A stretch of 64,000 nt of DNA, from the NCBI GenBank assembly GCA_030789695.1, contig CM061141.1, positions 277,457,871 through 277,521,870 on the forward strand, read 5' to 3'. Origin of the DNA: Scilla litardierei. Taxonomy: Eukaryota > Streptophyta > Magnoliopsida > Asparagales > Asparagaceae. Within the stretch, counting starts at the first letter, position 1. Each line of letters starts with the position of its first letter. Shown piece by piece: positions 45,911 to 58,900 of the stretch. The position numbers and the translations under genes are program-made. The notes below the pieces were generated by a model. The model made no database searches. It was not told the DNA's origin and saw nothing but the letters and a program-made list of their open reading frames with translations.

Positions 45911-47575
45911 TTTCACCCCTTTTGTTTTTGACTCCCCCTTGCACATATCTGGATTTCCTCGATTACATCATTTCGCTAGCACTTTCTGGTCTAGCTTGGG
46001 GGACGTCTATTTTGGTGTGCTGTCGTGTTTCGTTTGTTTTTCTCATTTTTGTGTGTGTGTTTGTTTTTCGTTTTTGAGTGTTGTGTCGTGTGGTTTTATT
46101 TTTATTTTTATTCTCGTGTTGTTTGGTTTTGATTTTGATCTTTCTTTCTTTTTCAGTTTTATCTATGTGTTTTTCTCGTTTTCATTTCTTTTTGTGTCAG
46201 TGCATATTCCCCCCCATTTTCATTGCCCTCCCGTGCTCACTCTTATTGCATTGAGGGCAATGCAAGTTTCAGCTTGGGGGAGTCGCACTTCGTGCGTCAT
46301 TTGTGTTGTTTTTCTATGTTATTTGAGTCGTTTTCCATCGTGTTTTTCTTTTTTTTCTTTTTTCTTCTTCTTTAGCTCTTTCTCCTAGAAATGAATCCTA
46401 TGATGAATCGCCACAAAGTCACACACACCTAGCATTGCATCGATAATCACACTCACTAACCCTAGGATTTCGAGTCCTCTTGCATTTCACGCATTGTGGG
46501 TCCACTTAGCTTTTTGTGAGTCGTGTGTCGTGACTAGCATTTGGTGTGCTTCTGCTTTGTGATTTTACTTTATATACCTGTCCAGGAATGACCCCTAGAT
46601 TATCATGCTCCGATTTGAATATGCGGTATTTGTTTCACTATATGCATGCTATATTATATCGTATACTTCAATTCGCATGCGTCGGGATTCCACAACTAAG
46701 GACTAGGATAACCCATTTAGCCTATGCTCTATTTAGCGAGAATAGTTTCCTTTGCCCAAGTGTTTAGATTTCGATTTCTTTTCTGTTTTACTTGGTGCAA
46801 ATCCCCTCGTCGTGTACCGTTCTCCCACTTGGGAGAGTACACACGTGTATAGCCAAAAGCCCAAAATTCAAAAATCCAAAAAAAAGAGAAAAGAAAAGAA
46901 AAACCCAAAAAGAAAAGAAAAAATCATGTATAGCCCAAAAAATCCAAAAAAAATACAAATGCCCAAAACCCAAAAAAGAAAAAAAAACGGAATTTCCGTG
47001 TGAATATCTTTTCATACTTGCCAAGAATAAAGGGAAGGCGAGAATTTGCACCGAGTGTTCTTCTCCACATCATCTCAACCCCCGTCGTTATCGAAAACAC
47101 TTAGCTTAGGAACTTTTTAGCTAGTATCTAGGCTATAGTGGCGTGATTTCCTTAACCCTAGTTGTGGAGTCCCCGATGCATGATACGCTTCTATTCCCAC
47201 TCTTCCCATGCATGCTTGAACTTAAATTCGTCGCTTAATTCAATTCGGATCGATATTTTGGGTCATATCTTGGATTTGTGTATATCAAGCCTCATAGCAC
47301 ATCGTAGAAAGCATCACCATTTGCTAGCACACGACCACGCTCACTCGCGCTTCACTGCGTGGACCGACGACACTTATTTGGACTCGCTTTCCTAGGTTTA
47401 GTGGTGTGATTTGGCGTTTGCTTGCTTGGTGAGTGGTTTTTGATTTTGGTGGCTCTGATGGGCGATCTAGGGCTTAGAGTTTCCTTTTTCTTTCTTCCTC
47501 TCTATTTTCCCCTTCCGAGCTCCTACTCTCACTCGTCTTCCTCGAGGACGAGGAAGAGTTCAGCTTGGGGGATTT
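45911..47575 (+). other. 3' region with two hairpin-PPT modules
   Basis: Non-coding. The 11-mer AGCTTGGGGGA occurs at 45993-46003, 46271-46281 and 47562-47572; the last abuts the 3' LTR and is the PPT. The second is preceded by a hairpin, arms TTGCATTG (46246-46253) and CAATGCAA (46258-46265), loop AGGG. The third is preceded by arms TCTTCCTCG (47536-47544) and CGAGGAAGA (47549-47557), loop AGGA. A run of A-rich purine phrases (CCAAAAAAAAGAGAAAAGAA type) spans 46860-46990. Frames such as 45780-46388 are not accepted as genes. Confidence 0.85.
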
Positions 47576-49136
47576 TGACGTGCGTTTATATTTCATATAT
47601 TCACGCACGTTTTCTTTTGTGTTTCTCCGTGTTTTTCCGCCGTCTCTTATCCGTTTTCGTGTATTTTCCCGTTTTCTTTCACTTTTCTTTGTTTATCCAT
47701 GATTGCAGGGGATTGACCACGTAGGGGACGTTTAACGATGATATCCCAAGTCCCCGGAGCAACGGGAGAAGTCACGCGTGATCCAGGGGGTCAAACGGCG
47801 AAGTATTCATCTTTCAGCCCCTCACCCGGTCGGTTGGTCATCTCCAACCGATCGGGTGGTGCACGCGTGCACCACCCGGTCTCTGCCGCAGCTCACAAAG
47901 AAGCCACCCGACCGGTTCACAGACCGGTTCTGCGGGCGGCTGTTCTCTGTTTTTTCGAGCAGAGTTCTAACCGATCGGGTGACTCTCACCCGATCGGTTC
48001 ATCTGTAGCTGAAGAAGATGAGCTGAAGACACGGACGTTGAACCGATCGATTCACCCGACCGCTCCAAGATCCAACCGGTCACTCAAGAACTCACCCGAC
48101 CGGTTCATGAGATCGGGTGAAAAGTCGCCGTTTTCTGTAATTTATCTGTAACGGATCAACCGATCGGTTGACTTGTCAACCGATCGGTTGATGCGGCGGT
48201 CTATAAATAGAACCCCTAGGGTTCCAGAAACGAGAGCTGTTATTTTTCCTGCTGTTTTATTTCCTTGTGACGGCTGTAATTGTTACTCTTTTGTAAGTTT
48301 TCAGATCTTTCTAAAATTTTAGTATTGTCTTTATTACTCTATTACTTCCGCATTGCAATTGTCCGATTATGATTCCAACGGTCAAATTTCATTTAGATTG
48401 CTTTTTCATGAATTTTTGTGAGTAGTTCCCAAATCTGGGATTTTGGTGGAAACCCCTTCGGGGGCTCTTCCCGATGTGTCCGTAGGGTTAGGAAATCGAT
48501 AGGGAGTAGGAATCTAACGGTTACGCGGGGTGTTTCATTGTCATCGGCGGGAAAAAGACCGCCTTTGACCGTCGGGCCAAGGGGGAATAAACTTGGCGGT
48601 TGACTCCCTAGCCATAGCTCACACCCTTAGCGTAGACGCCGAATCCTAGCACGCGGGAGCGGCAGGATGAGACGTTGGGAGTTATCGTTGTGGGCTTAGT
48701 GCTCCCGGGATCGATCAGTGTTAATGGACACGGGAGTGCCCACTGATCGAATCCGGGAAGTCCGGTGTATCATCCTGGGCACCGACCGAAATATCGGGCC
48801 CATGGGACGCCGGGGTACCACTTTTGGAGGCAACGTCTCACCATTAGACCCTAATTCCGATCGTTATCCATACCCGCAGGCCGTATCGGCGAGAGTCTCT
48901 CGTCGGGTTGGAAACCGAAGTCCCGGGTTTTCTTTCTTTTTGTTCATACCCTTTTATTTCCTTTCGTGACAACCAACCACCGATTCGGGCTAGCTAGCCC
49001 CTCGGGGTGATTTAGGTCCTACCTGACCCAAGCACAACCTCGCCTCCCTGAGTTTGATATTCCCGCACCCTACACTAACCGTGAAACTTGCGGTAAACGA
49101 CACCGTGCCGCCGCGACGCAAGCGGGGCGCTGGTCA
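47576..49136 (+). repeat. 3' LTR of the Athila-like element
   Basis: Near-identical to 38433-39991; two bases longer, with an extra GG near 48812. Same palindromes and TATA box. Confidence 0.95.
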
Positions 49137-49141
49137 GACTT

Positions 49142-51364
49142 CCACACATAATCATCATTATGCACGACATTCATAAAATAGGAATTCATGTATGCTTGTT
49201 TTTCATGCATGTTAGTGTTCTTCGAGCCCCAAATAGTGAATATTTTGGGAGCCTTATTCCTATTGGGAGCATGCATACGTTGTTGATTTCTACGTGATGC
49301 ATATCGTGGATATGCATATGGCACATGATGAAATGGTGGTGACATCATATGAAATGGTGCATGATGGTAATCATTCATATAATAATAATGTGGATGAGCA
49401 TATGCATGTGGAGGAACACGTGGGTGAGGGTGTCTCACTTGGTGTGCACATGCTCGTGGATGTGGTGCATAAAAATCATCATAATTGTGAACCGGTGGAG
49501 TAGGATGTGTGTTCCTATGTGGCATAGAATTGGTGTACATAAATGCATGACCCTTCTTTGGAGGTCCGCCCAAAGTGGGTTTCTTTCCAAAAGAGGGTGT
49601 GTACGAAGTGGAAGCACCATTGGTAGATGAACTACCAATAGAGTGTTTGCTCCCACTCGTTGAGGCATCGAAAGTTGGCCTAACAAAGGTATTAGACAAT
49701 TTGGATGAATTTCCCATCTTATACCCCAAGCCAATGTGATGATTGGCCGGAAGTAAGTCATTTAGGATATTATCTAAATGGTCCTTACCTTTATTGAATT
49801 TATTAATTCGGCCTAATGTGCGCTCATACTTCTCGGTGAGAGAATGTATAGAAGCATCCAACGTGAACACTTGCGATGTGAGTACACAAACATGAGATTT
49901 GAGATTCTCATTCTCAATACTCAAAGATGAGTTTCGAGAAATCAAATCCGCCATCTCGCGTTCATCCGAGTTCTCAATATGAACATGCTCAAGTTGAGAT
50001 TTGAGATTTACAATCTCATTTCTCAAGTCTTCAACAACGGTGTCATTGTTGATGACTATAGGCTTAGGTGAGGTTTGGGGACTAGCTAGCTCATCTTTAG
50101 TCTTAGTATATCTATTAACCAATTTAGAATACTTAGACCATATTTGCTCGTTAGCTAATCTAAGGTCATCCATAGTTACCTCATCGCCTTCATCCTCGCT
50201 TTCATCGGAGGAGGATTCTTGATCATGTTCCTCCCTAGCCATGAAGCACATGTGTGCTTGCTCCACTTGTTCATCATCCAACTCTCCACTTGAGGAGTCC
50301 TCGTCAGAGTCGGTGAATGTCCCGACAAGTCCTTTCTTGTACCCTTTCTTGTACTTCTTTGACTTGTCGAACTTTGGCGCCTTCCATTTCTCCTTTTGCT
50401 TGTTTTGAGGACAATCGGCTTTCATGTGTCCTGGCTTGTTGCATTTAAAACACAAAGGAGCAGAGGCGTTAGAAGAACTAAATTTAGATTTGTTCTTGAA
50501 GTTACCTTTCCGGAAGAATCAGTTGAACTTCTTTGTCATGAGGGCAATGGATTCTAAGTCCAACTCTTCTTCCGATTCTTCATCATCGATAGATGTAGAT
50601 GGAGCGACCTTGAACGCAATCACCTTTTTCTTTGGCTCGTCTTGCTTCAAGTACGACTTCATCTTGTCTTGCATCTTTATCTTACTGTCCTTGCGTACCT
50701 CATAAGACATCAATATACCCATTCGTTGAATGACAGTGTATTTGTTCATATCATTACCTTCCTCGATGGCGAAGGTACGCTTTTCCCAACAAGAAGGAAG
50801 TCCATCAATTATCTTTGAGACTTTCTCCTTTTAGGTGTAGGTCTTTCCAAGAGCCTCCAACTCATTGGTAATGTCAATGAAGCGAGCATAGTACTCCTTC
50901 ATCTTCTCACCCTGTTGCATATGAAATAACTCGTAATCTTTATTAACAACGTTGAGTTTGGAGTCTCTTACCCTACTCGTTTCTTCATGCAAGATGAGGA
51001 GTGAGTTCCAGATTTGATATGCACTCTTACATGTGCATATCTTGTTGAAGTCTTCGGGCTCCAAAGCACATTGCAAGGCATTCATTGCCTTGGCATTGTT
51101 TACCTCCACGGCGACCTCCGCGGTAGTCCACTTAGCAAAATCTTCTTCAGCGGGCTCGACATACTCCGTCAACGTGGCTCTCCATAGTGAGGTGCTCTGG
51201 AGGAACGTTTCCATCCGGCATTTCCAGTACCCATAATTGGTACCGTTGAAGAAGGGAGGCCTAGTCGAGGAGTGCCCTTCCATCACCGAAGAAGCTCCTT
51301 CACGGTTCCTGAAGGTGCTGTAGTCTGAAGGTGGACGAACGGTTTTGTTGTCGTTGGATGACAT
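49142..51364 (-). pseudogene. Sirevirus gag, decayed
   Basis: Starts at ATG 51364-51362 (MSSNDNKTVRPPSDYSTF), about 28 bases inside the LTR. The copia gag domain follows (FFNGTNYGYWKCRMETFL, WNSLLILHEETSRVRDSKLN, LFHMQQGEKMKEYYARF). TAA at 50831-50833 and TGA at 50519-50521 interrupt it. Further on is a CCHC knuckle (CFKCNKPGHMKADC, about 50452-50411), an acidic stretch, a likely coiled coil (SIENENLKSHVCVLTSQVF) and a His/Pro/Tyr-rich C-terminal part (HPHPRVPPHAYAHPHYYYMN) typical of Sirevirus Gag. It is cut at 49142 by the Athila-like element; the frame continues at 38432. Confidence 0.9.
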
Positions 51365-51377
51365 AGCTATGAACTTG

Positions 51378-51389
51378 GCTCTGATACCA
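51378..51389 (-). other. Primer-binding site for initiator tRNA-Met
   Basis: TGGTATCAGAGC in minus sense, three bases from the 5' LTR end; the standard copia primer site. Confidence 0.9.
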
Positions 51390-51392
51390 AAT

Positions 51393-53112
51393 GTAATGCC
51401 CTGATAGCTACTGCACAAGTACTAGGGGGGTGAATAGTACTTTAAAATAGTTAAGGAGATAATTCCTAATTATCTTGCAAACTCAACCAACAATGCGGAA
51501 ATGAAAGTGTGACAACAATAAAATACGATCGCAAACAAACGATATAACCGGTTCGGATCCACCCAAGTCTCCCCGACTTGTTCCCGGTGATCCTACGTCC
51601 CAAACACCCGGATCCCCTCCGGATACTTGAGTTAGAAACTTCTAATTGAAATTTGCACTATGAAATTCTTGTAGAAAACTTCTACAAGATCAAATCATAC
51701 ACAAATGAAAATGTGACTCCCACAAACAGGGATCACACACAACTCTCACAACCGAGAGTAAAACTTGCAATATCAAAGTAAATGAAATATGAAATGCTTA
51801 CCAACAAAATCCTAAGCCTTGAGTAAAACTTACAATATAAGGGCAAGGAGGTTTTTGAGGAAGAAGAAGGCACAAAACCCTAGCTCCAAGAAGTTGACCA
51901 GCAATAGAAGCCTAGGGAGGAGTTGGTGACCTTGAATCAAGCTCTTGGCTTGAAAGGCTCACAATCAATGAATCTCTCTAGAGGAATAAGAGTGAGGGAG
52001 AGATTCTTGTGAGAAATGAAAGCTTGGAAAATGAGAATAAATGCTTCTATTTAATTCTCTAAAATGCAATAAATATCAGCCTTCAATGCTATGAAGAAGC
52101 ATCACAAGTATATATAGGATAGAGAAGAGAGAGAGAGAGAAAATTCGTGCATTTAATGCTCCAATGGATCTATTTCTGAAGCAGTCTAATCGGTCTAAGA
52201 AGGATCACTGACCGACTAGATTCACAACTAGTCGGTCGGTGATTCAACATGGACCGACTAACTAGTTCACAGCCAATAAAGTGAATTCAAGGAGTTAGAA
52301 CTAGTCGGTCTAAGAAGACTTGCCAACCGACTAGTTTGACAACTAGTCGGTCGGTGAGTGTTCTTTGACCGACTACGAGTTGAAATAGAATAGGTTGAAT
52401 TCAAGGTGAGCTAATCGGTCTAAGAACAAATTCCAACCGACTAGTTTCACAACTAGTCGGTCGATAGTTGTTCTTGGACCGACTAACAGTAAACAGTAGC
52501 TCAGGCTGAAAAATGAAGTCTTAACTAGTCGGTCTAAGAAAGATTCCTAACCGACTAGTTTGACAACTAGTCGGTCAGTGAACCTTCTTGGACCGACTAA
52601 TTGGTCAACAGTGAAGATGCTGAATTTAGCAAGGAGATCTAGTCGGTTTAAGAAGGATTACTGACCGACTAGATTGTCATCTAGTCGGTTGGTTCTTCTT
52701 CTTGAACCAACTAAGATGCACTAGAAGCCGCGAAATGAAGGGTGAAGCTTCGGGAAAGTTTCTATGGGCTTCTGAGATAATCCTAGCTCTAAGAAATGAG
52801 CGTTATGAAGATAATCATGTAAGACCTACTCAAGGCTTAACATTCTACGAAAAGAAGCTAGAAGACAATAAATAAAACTTGACGAACCATCTTCAAAAGC
52901 TTCGATCCGAATCTCTTGACTTCAATAATGCTCCTAGAGCTTCAACGAAGCTTCAGGCACACGATCACACGCTTTGAGAAGTCTTGAGACGTCGCTTTTG
53001 ATGTTCATAGAATTTTGGCGACGATCTCCATAACTGCGCTCACAAAGAGTTAGTTCACGATATTTATGTTTGTTCATCATCAAAACCAAATCCGGGGAAT
53101 CAATACTCAACA
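51393..53112 (-). repeat. Sirevirus 5' LTR
   Basis: 1720 bp, same ends and palindrome array (52185-52715) as 7618-9337. AGTGG duplication follows at 53113-53117. Confidence 0.95.
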
Positions 53113-53117
53113 AGTGG

Positions 53118-54529
53118 GTAGGGTTAGAGAACCAAAAGCAGATTTAGGATGGCAAGGCGAGAGAGCATAGGTTGTGGGTTCATTAAGATTAGTGTTAATC
53201 AAGCTCAAATTACCGCATATACTTCAATTGATCATCCGGCTAAGGAAACTCAATCGGAAAATTTAGCGTTCAAGAACACGATAATTAGCAATAAGCATGG
53301 ATACATCATTGTAGCACTAATCAAATTAGAAACATGGATTCATCTCGAATTGTGCCCTCTCGGGACGTAACCAATTAAAGTGTGCCCTAAAAATTCATCC
53401 AAGATTAGCAAGATAATAGGCAAGAGGAAATTAGGGCTAAAATTAACAACCAATCACAATGAATTACAATCCAAGCAAATTAACACTACTCAATCATACT
53501 AAACATGAGATTTATAAACAAATTCATCACAAGTTTAATACAAAGAGAGATATCAAATTACAAAAGGGGAATAGAAGGATTTCACCCAAAATCTCTCCAA
53601 ATGAAGCCTCCCTTCCACTTTAGCACCTCCTCCAAGCATTCACCAAGCTCCAATGGCCTCCAAGCCCTAGCCCTAGCCTCTTGGGGAAGAAGAGGAGGAA
53701 AAACCCCCCAAAATCTGGAAAAAAACTCAAAAAACCAAAAAAAAAAACAGCCGCTGGAAATTAACTCCCCTTCGAAAACGCTCCAGGCCGCATCTAATGT
53801 ATTGCGGGTCGGGGAATTTACGCCCGACCCGCTGCAAAAATCAAAAAGCGCGCGCCTGCATGTAAATGGGGCCCAGACTTTGGAGCGGGCTGCCCCTTTT
53901 TCGGCAAGAATTGAGAGCGGGCCGGCCCAAGAATTGAGAGCGGGCCGGGGGTACTTTAAATAAAAAAACTTTTTTTTAAAATTGAATTGCGGCTTGATTT
54001 TTTTATTTTTTCAAAAAACGAAAACGCAGCGACGGGATCTGGCGCCGCGGGATCGCACCACGTGGCGCCTCTTTAAAATCATTTTTCCTGCTTTTAACCC
54101 CTATTTCTCCTCCAAATAATTCCAAAAAATACCTAGAAATCTCAGAAAAATCCTAGAAAATTCTGAAAAATCCCCAAGACTCCCAGGAGTACCTGAAAAA
54201 TAGGAGAAGGAGAAATTAGTCCAACTGATGAGAAAATTAATATAATGACTATAATAAAGCAATATTGACTTCCAAAATTCATATAAAACAATTCATTGCT
54301 CAAATAATTCTCAAAAATTAAAGATATAATCAAAATAATGGCAGGAGTATATGAAAAATAATAGGAAGCCAATAAGGACGATAAAATCCGTATTTTGTGC
54401 AAAGAATGAGGATAAGCTCTAAAATGACATGAATTGAAAATATACCCAAAAGATCAATATTAAGTATAATTCTTAGCACAAAATGGGGGTAGTTAGGGGG
54501 TATAAATATACACTTTTCACTCCGAATCA
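53118..54529 (-). mobile_element. E3 3' LTR, proximal part
   Basis: In minus sense the LTR starts TGATTCGGAGTG at 54529, right after the PPT, and runs to the Sirevirus junction at 53118. A TATA-like TATAAATATA lies at 54510-54519 close to the LTR start. The reading frames inside (53149-53963 and 54142-54707) look non-coding. Confidence 0.75.
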
Positions 54530-55734
54530 CACCCCCAACTAGCTTTTTGCTAGTCCCTAGCAAAATATGCGATAAATTTGGATTAAAGTGAAAAACATGC
54601 ACCAACTCACAATATCCACATGGCATACACAAAATGGTATTTCCAAATGATTTCAAAGCCAATATACCCAATGTATGAAAGTAAACAACAAATGACATTC
54701 CCCTCAATCCAATTCAAAGAAAAGCAAGGTAATAAGCCCGTATCACATTCATTAGGATATATCGCAAATGGGAAAGTTTCTAATTTTCATAGAAATGGCC
54801 AAAACAAAAGAAATTCCTCTAAGTAGTGGGAGATGAGATTGCATCACTCATGTTGCTTATTCTTTCATTATTCAATCATTTTTTCTTTTTCTTTTCTTTT
54901 TCCTTCTTTTTTTTGTTTTTTTTTGTTTTTGATGTTTATGTTTTGCATTCACGCGATAACGCCATGAAATGCAAACACGCCACCTTTGCATACACGTGAT
55001 AACGCTATATAGGCAAAGGGATGGAATGATCCACTAAATCTCATTTTTGGCATCCTCCCCAATGTTTCGTGGGGCACCGGCTACTCAATTTGATTAGAAA
55101 GAAACATTTGCTTATATTAACTCTCTCTTTTTCATTCTCAACATAAGTTAGCAACTCATCCATCCATTCCTTAGAAGAAAACAAAGCATAACAATTGGCC
55201 AAACCCAATCCAACCAAAAACTACACCATTCATCCCAACATGAAATCGCTTACACTAAACTTTTCCCAAATTGTTTCAAAGAGAGCATCACGACATATGA
55301 AATAGTCTCATACATGGCATATTAGCATTTGAATCCAAATTAGAAAAGAATTAAACCATGCCAATCAAACATTTATGAATTTGATACCAAAATGCTAATC
55401 CGAAAAATTGCATGTCTTTAAGCATGTAGGGACTACGCATAAAGCTAACCGCAAAGGGACAAGGAGGACAAAATAGGGACAAGGAGGACAAAATATGATA
55501 TGCAATGAAGTTCATGGGATGAGGGCAAAATGGAGGTATCTCAAAAAAAATTTGAGCAAACATCAAAATCCTAACAATCCTAAAGATTCTAACACTCTCC
55601 CCCCAACTTAAAATAAACATTGTCTGCAATGTTGGGAGAGTATCAGATCTCGGCAAAAGATACAAAAAAAGAAAAGAAAAACACACTAAAGCAAACATGC
55701 AAAAGAAAACTAGATAGCTGTTGATTTTATTTAT
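54530..55734 (-). other. E3 3' internal region with two hairpin-PPT modules
   Basis: Terminal module: PPT (CACCCCCAACT in plus sense, 54530-54540) preceded on the minus strand by a perfect 9-bp stem, TTTTGCTAG (54545-54553) with CTAGCAAAA (54557-54565). Internal module: G-tract (CTCCCCCCAACTT, 55597-55609) preceded by AACATTG (55616-55622) and CAATGTT (55627-55633), loop CAGA in minus sense. No protein-coding frame that I trust between them. Confidence 0.8.
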
Positions 55735-55903
55735 TTACACTACGTAAAGGAAAGAATACACCTTAGCAAAAGACGGATCTCGTATGTATAACGACGGTGG
55801 TAACTGCTCGATCATATCCTTATGCTCCTCTGTGAGCGTCGTCAAATCCAATGCCCTACCTCCATTGTAGGCATTAATGGCAAGCGACACAACCCCGAGC
55901 ATC
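55735..55903 (-). pseudogene. E3 ORF, C-terminal end
   Basis: The frame ends TLTEEHKDMIEQLPPSLYIR, then DPSFAKVYSFLYVV and stop at 55735. It matches the end of the E2 ORF (KEQIEQLPPQLKIRDPPF). It is the continuation of the ORF at 63130-64000, split by E2. The frame running further right to 56010 enters the E2 LTR and is artificial there. Confidence 0.75.
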
Positions 55904-58900
55904 TGGTAGGCCCAAAATAGTGCTTCTCTCAAGCGCAAGAGTCCGTACAAGTAATATAATCTGGGAGTCCAGATGTCGAATCCTCGGGAGAAAATCTGTT
56001 GAAACCACAAAGCTTAAATCAAATAAAAAGCCAACGTAGAGAAACTAACCACTTTAAATGGTGATGGTGTGGATTGGTTTGATGGTGATTTGTGAATACG
56101 TGAACAAAACGAACAAGGAAAATTCGTGAAAATATTTATGAGAAGTATGCACATGGTATGGGTTCGTTAGGATCAATGATTCGTATTAATTTGGTTGATT
56201 AAATAAAACTCAATAAATTCCCCTTTTGGGAGCAATTCATCGAAAAATACCCTTTTGGGGATTAAGGCACAAAATTCAATAAGATTGTCGCTTGTTACGA
56301 GGTGGAACTCGCGTACAATGAATTTGTATTATGGGGAACCAAGGGCACGGTGGTTATATGGAAATGAGGGTTTGGGTAGGCCGATTTACAGGTGATTAGT
56401 GGAGTGAGGAGGTTGGACCCGTTGCCGGCGGTGCTCACGGGGTCGAATCTCACCGGATGCAGCTGAGGGTGGTTGGACGGCAGGGGGCTGAAGCTGACTT
56501 CGGCCAAGGGGCGAGCTCTCCTGCAGCACGAACAACTCGTCAGAAGGGCAGGGTTGGGGTTCAACCCTTAGCCCCTCCGATGCCTAAGTCAGTAATAGGA
56601 CTTGAAAATGGGGGCTAGACACGTCGGTCGGACTAACGGTGTGTCCGCCACGTGTGACGAGCTATAGGTGGGAGAACAAAGATATGGAAGACCTTTGCTC
56701 TCGTGTGTGAATAAAGGAAAAGAGAGAGAATTCTCCAACCCACCGCTCCGTAAGAGGAGAGGGGGTATTTATACCTGACGGGTGATGACTAGGCGTGGCT
56801 GACCTGGCATGCCGACGGACGCGCTGAGCTGGCTCGGACGTCAGCGGAAACTCCAGACAAGGACGTTGGGCACCGGGTTACCAGACCTGCTTTCGTCAGG
56901 CGGCGCGACGGCCGGGGGGGGGGGGGGGGGGGGCTTTTGTCGGGGTGTCAGAGCCGAAAGCATTGACTGTCAGAGGGCTCCTCCGCCAGGGGGTGCTTTG
57001 TCAGACGGTCGGGTGACGTCTGTGTCAGTCGTGTCCTTATCCTAGGTCGTTTGTCGTTGGTGATGAACTAAAGGTCAGGCTATGCCATTCCTGGCGTCGG
57101 GGCGCATGAGAATCAGATGGTTCGTCCGGATCGGGGTTCGTCCGGCCCGGCCATGCCTCCCGTTCGGTCGCGGACTAGGGTTCGCCGGCACAGATTGATA
57201 CCCGCGCCTACGTCAGCCGGCCAATCGGTGCCGTTCGGGCGCACCTCTGTCGCCCTGGCCAGGGCGTACAACCGCAGCTGTTCGACCCACTCGGGGTGGT
57301 GCGCTCGGGGAGCGCCCGTCCCCATGTGGATTCAGATTTCCGGGGTGGCGGCCCTTTTGTGAAAAGGTGAGCTAAGGGGGTATTGTTAGCGGATCCGGGC
57401 GGGAGTCGGACTCCTACGATCATTAGGTCGTAACATCGCTAAAGTTATAATCTTATAAAATTAAGATATGAAACTCTCTTTTGGAGAGATCAAAACTCAC
57501 CCTTGTGGGGCGATCATCAACTCAATCACGCTCTTTTGGAATATGAAAATGTTGAATTTTAAGCCAAAGATCACAACTTTACCGACATACAATTTTAGCG
57601 CAAAAATACAACCAAACGAATACGAATCACATCTCCTAACTACACCATACCATGCACAATAGAAATTTAGCTACTCATACTGAAAATAAACAGAGAATTT
57701 ATCATATAAATCATGGTTCTAAGCAATACAATCAAAAAGAGTTCAAAATACACTAAAGAGTTCAAGAATATCACCAAATACGCTAGCAAATAGACTAAGA
57801 AAACCCCTCTTCTTCTTCCTCAAAGCCTCTGGAATTTTGCCTCAGGTTGCCCTCTGTCTTCTCCTTGAAATTCTGCAAAAATCGGCTCCAAAATCGTCCA
57901 AATACGCCAAGAACCCTAGAAATACCTTATATACTTAGATTGCGGGTTTAATGTTGCTATCGGGTTCAAAACCCGCTTCATTATCGCTCAAATCCGAACC
58001 GCTGGCTGGATCCAATCTCTGTTGTCCATCAAAAGGCGGGATGCAACGTGGGCGAGCCACGTGTCTCTTAAGATCCGCGCGCGCCCGCTCCGCATTCGCG
58101 TCCGACTTCGCTTCGGGATTAATTCACGCCGTTCGATCGAGCCGGGGGCCGTCCGATGGATGCCATGTGTCCTCGATGTTTGCCCAGTTCGCTGCGATTT
58201 GAGCTCGTTTGCATCCGTTGGATTATAAAACGACAGGCCAGATGATGCCACGTCTTCACGAATTACGCCCGCTCCGCTCTCTTCGGTATCGCATCCGCTT
58301 CGAAGCGGAGTCCATCGCAGCCATTCATTCGAGTGGGCGCTCCTAGGATTGCACCACGTGGCCCTTCGATTGCAGCTCCGCTCTCGCGAATTCAGCTTCG
58401 ACCGCATCCGTTGGATGATCATCCAACGGTAGGAGATCAGCACGTCGCTCGCCTTCAGGATCCGTTGGATGAGGCGGATAGTGAGCAGATGACTGCCACG
58501 TGGCCTTGGAGATATCGATTCGCTGCTGTTTTTTTTTGCGTTGATGATGGCCGTTGGATAGAGATCCAACGGCGCAGATTGAGCCACGTAGCCCGCATTT
58601 TGAGCTGTACGCGTACGAGCGCCGTATATCCATATTTTGACCGTATTTCGTGCATATTTCTCCATTTAAATGGTATTCTGCATTCAATAAATCACACAAA
58701 TTAGCACAGATCTCAGAAAAATACAAATAAATAGTCGTTAGAGTCGTGAGATCGAGACCAAGCCATGAAAAATATAAAAAAGCAGAAATACTCACTAAAA
58801 TTTATACTTTGTGTACAAATCAAGTGATATCCCTAATAAATGATGGTACTCAATATACGAACGTATTAGAGACCAATTAAACATCATTTACACACAAAAT

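Larger units (their letters stand above)
38433..49136 (+). mobile_element. Athila-like Ty3 element lacking pol (10,704 bp)
   Basis: LTRs 38433-39991 and 47576-49136 begin TGACGTGCG and end GCTGGTCA (TGAC/GTCA inverted ends). GACTT duplications stand at 38428-38432 and 49137-49141. The tRNA-Asp primer site follows the left LTR. Internal order: gag-protease ORF, spacer, env-like ORF in three frames, 3' region with hairpins and PPT. There is no RT, RNase H or integrase, so it must have depended on proteins from another element. By eye the LTRs differ at roughly 20 sites in 1560, fewer than the Sirevirus LTRs, which fits its nested, younger position. Confidence 0.95.
7618..53112 (-). mobile_element. 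Sirevirus (Ty1/copia, SIRE/Maximus type) with three nested insertions
   Basis: Both LTRs are exactly 1720 bp (7618-9337 and 51393-53112), flanked by AGTGG at 7613-7617 and 53113-53117. Reading the minus strand: 5' LTR, initiator-Met primer site, gag with zinc knuckle, protease, integrase, RT, RNase H, spacer, env-like ORF, long 3' region with several PPT-like tracts, PPT, 3' LTR. In the first 300 aligned LTR bases I count about 14 differences by eye, largely transitions, so the insertion is old. Insertions inside it: Helitron pair (about 10071-29778), solo LTR (34981-37836), Athila-like element (38433-49136). All coding frames are broken. Confidence 0.95.

Noticed and set aside
45282..46388. 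Pro- and Phe-rich frames overlapping the end of the env-like ORF
   Set aside because: They are out-of-frame readings of the Pro-rich tail and of T-rich 3' untranslated DNA.
57951..58795. Arg-rich frames up to 225 codons in the E2 LTR (and 62116-62979 in the other LTR)
   Set aside because: They lie wholly in LTR sequence between the TATA box and the U3 start and are not related to any retroelement protein.
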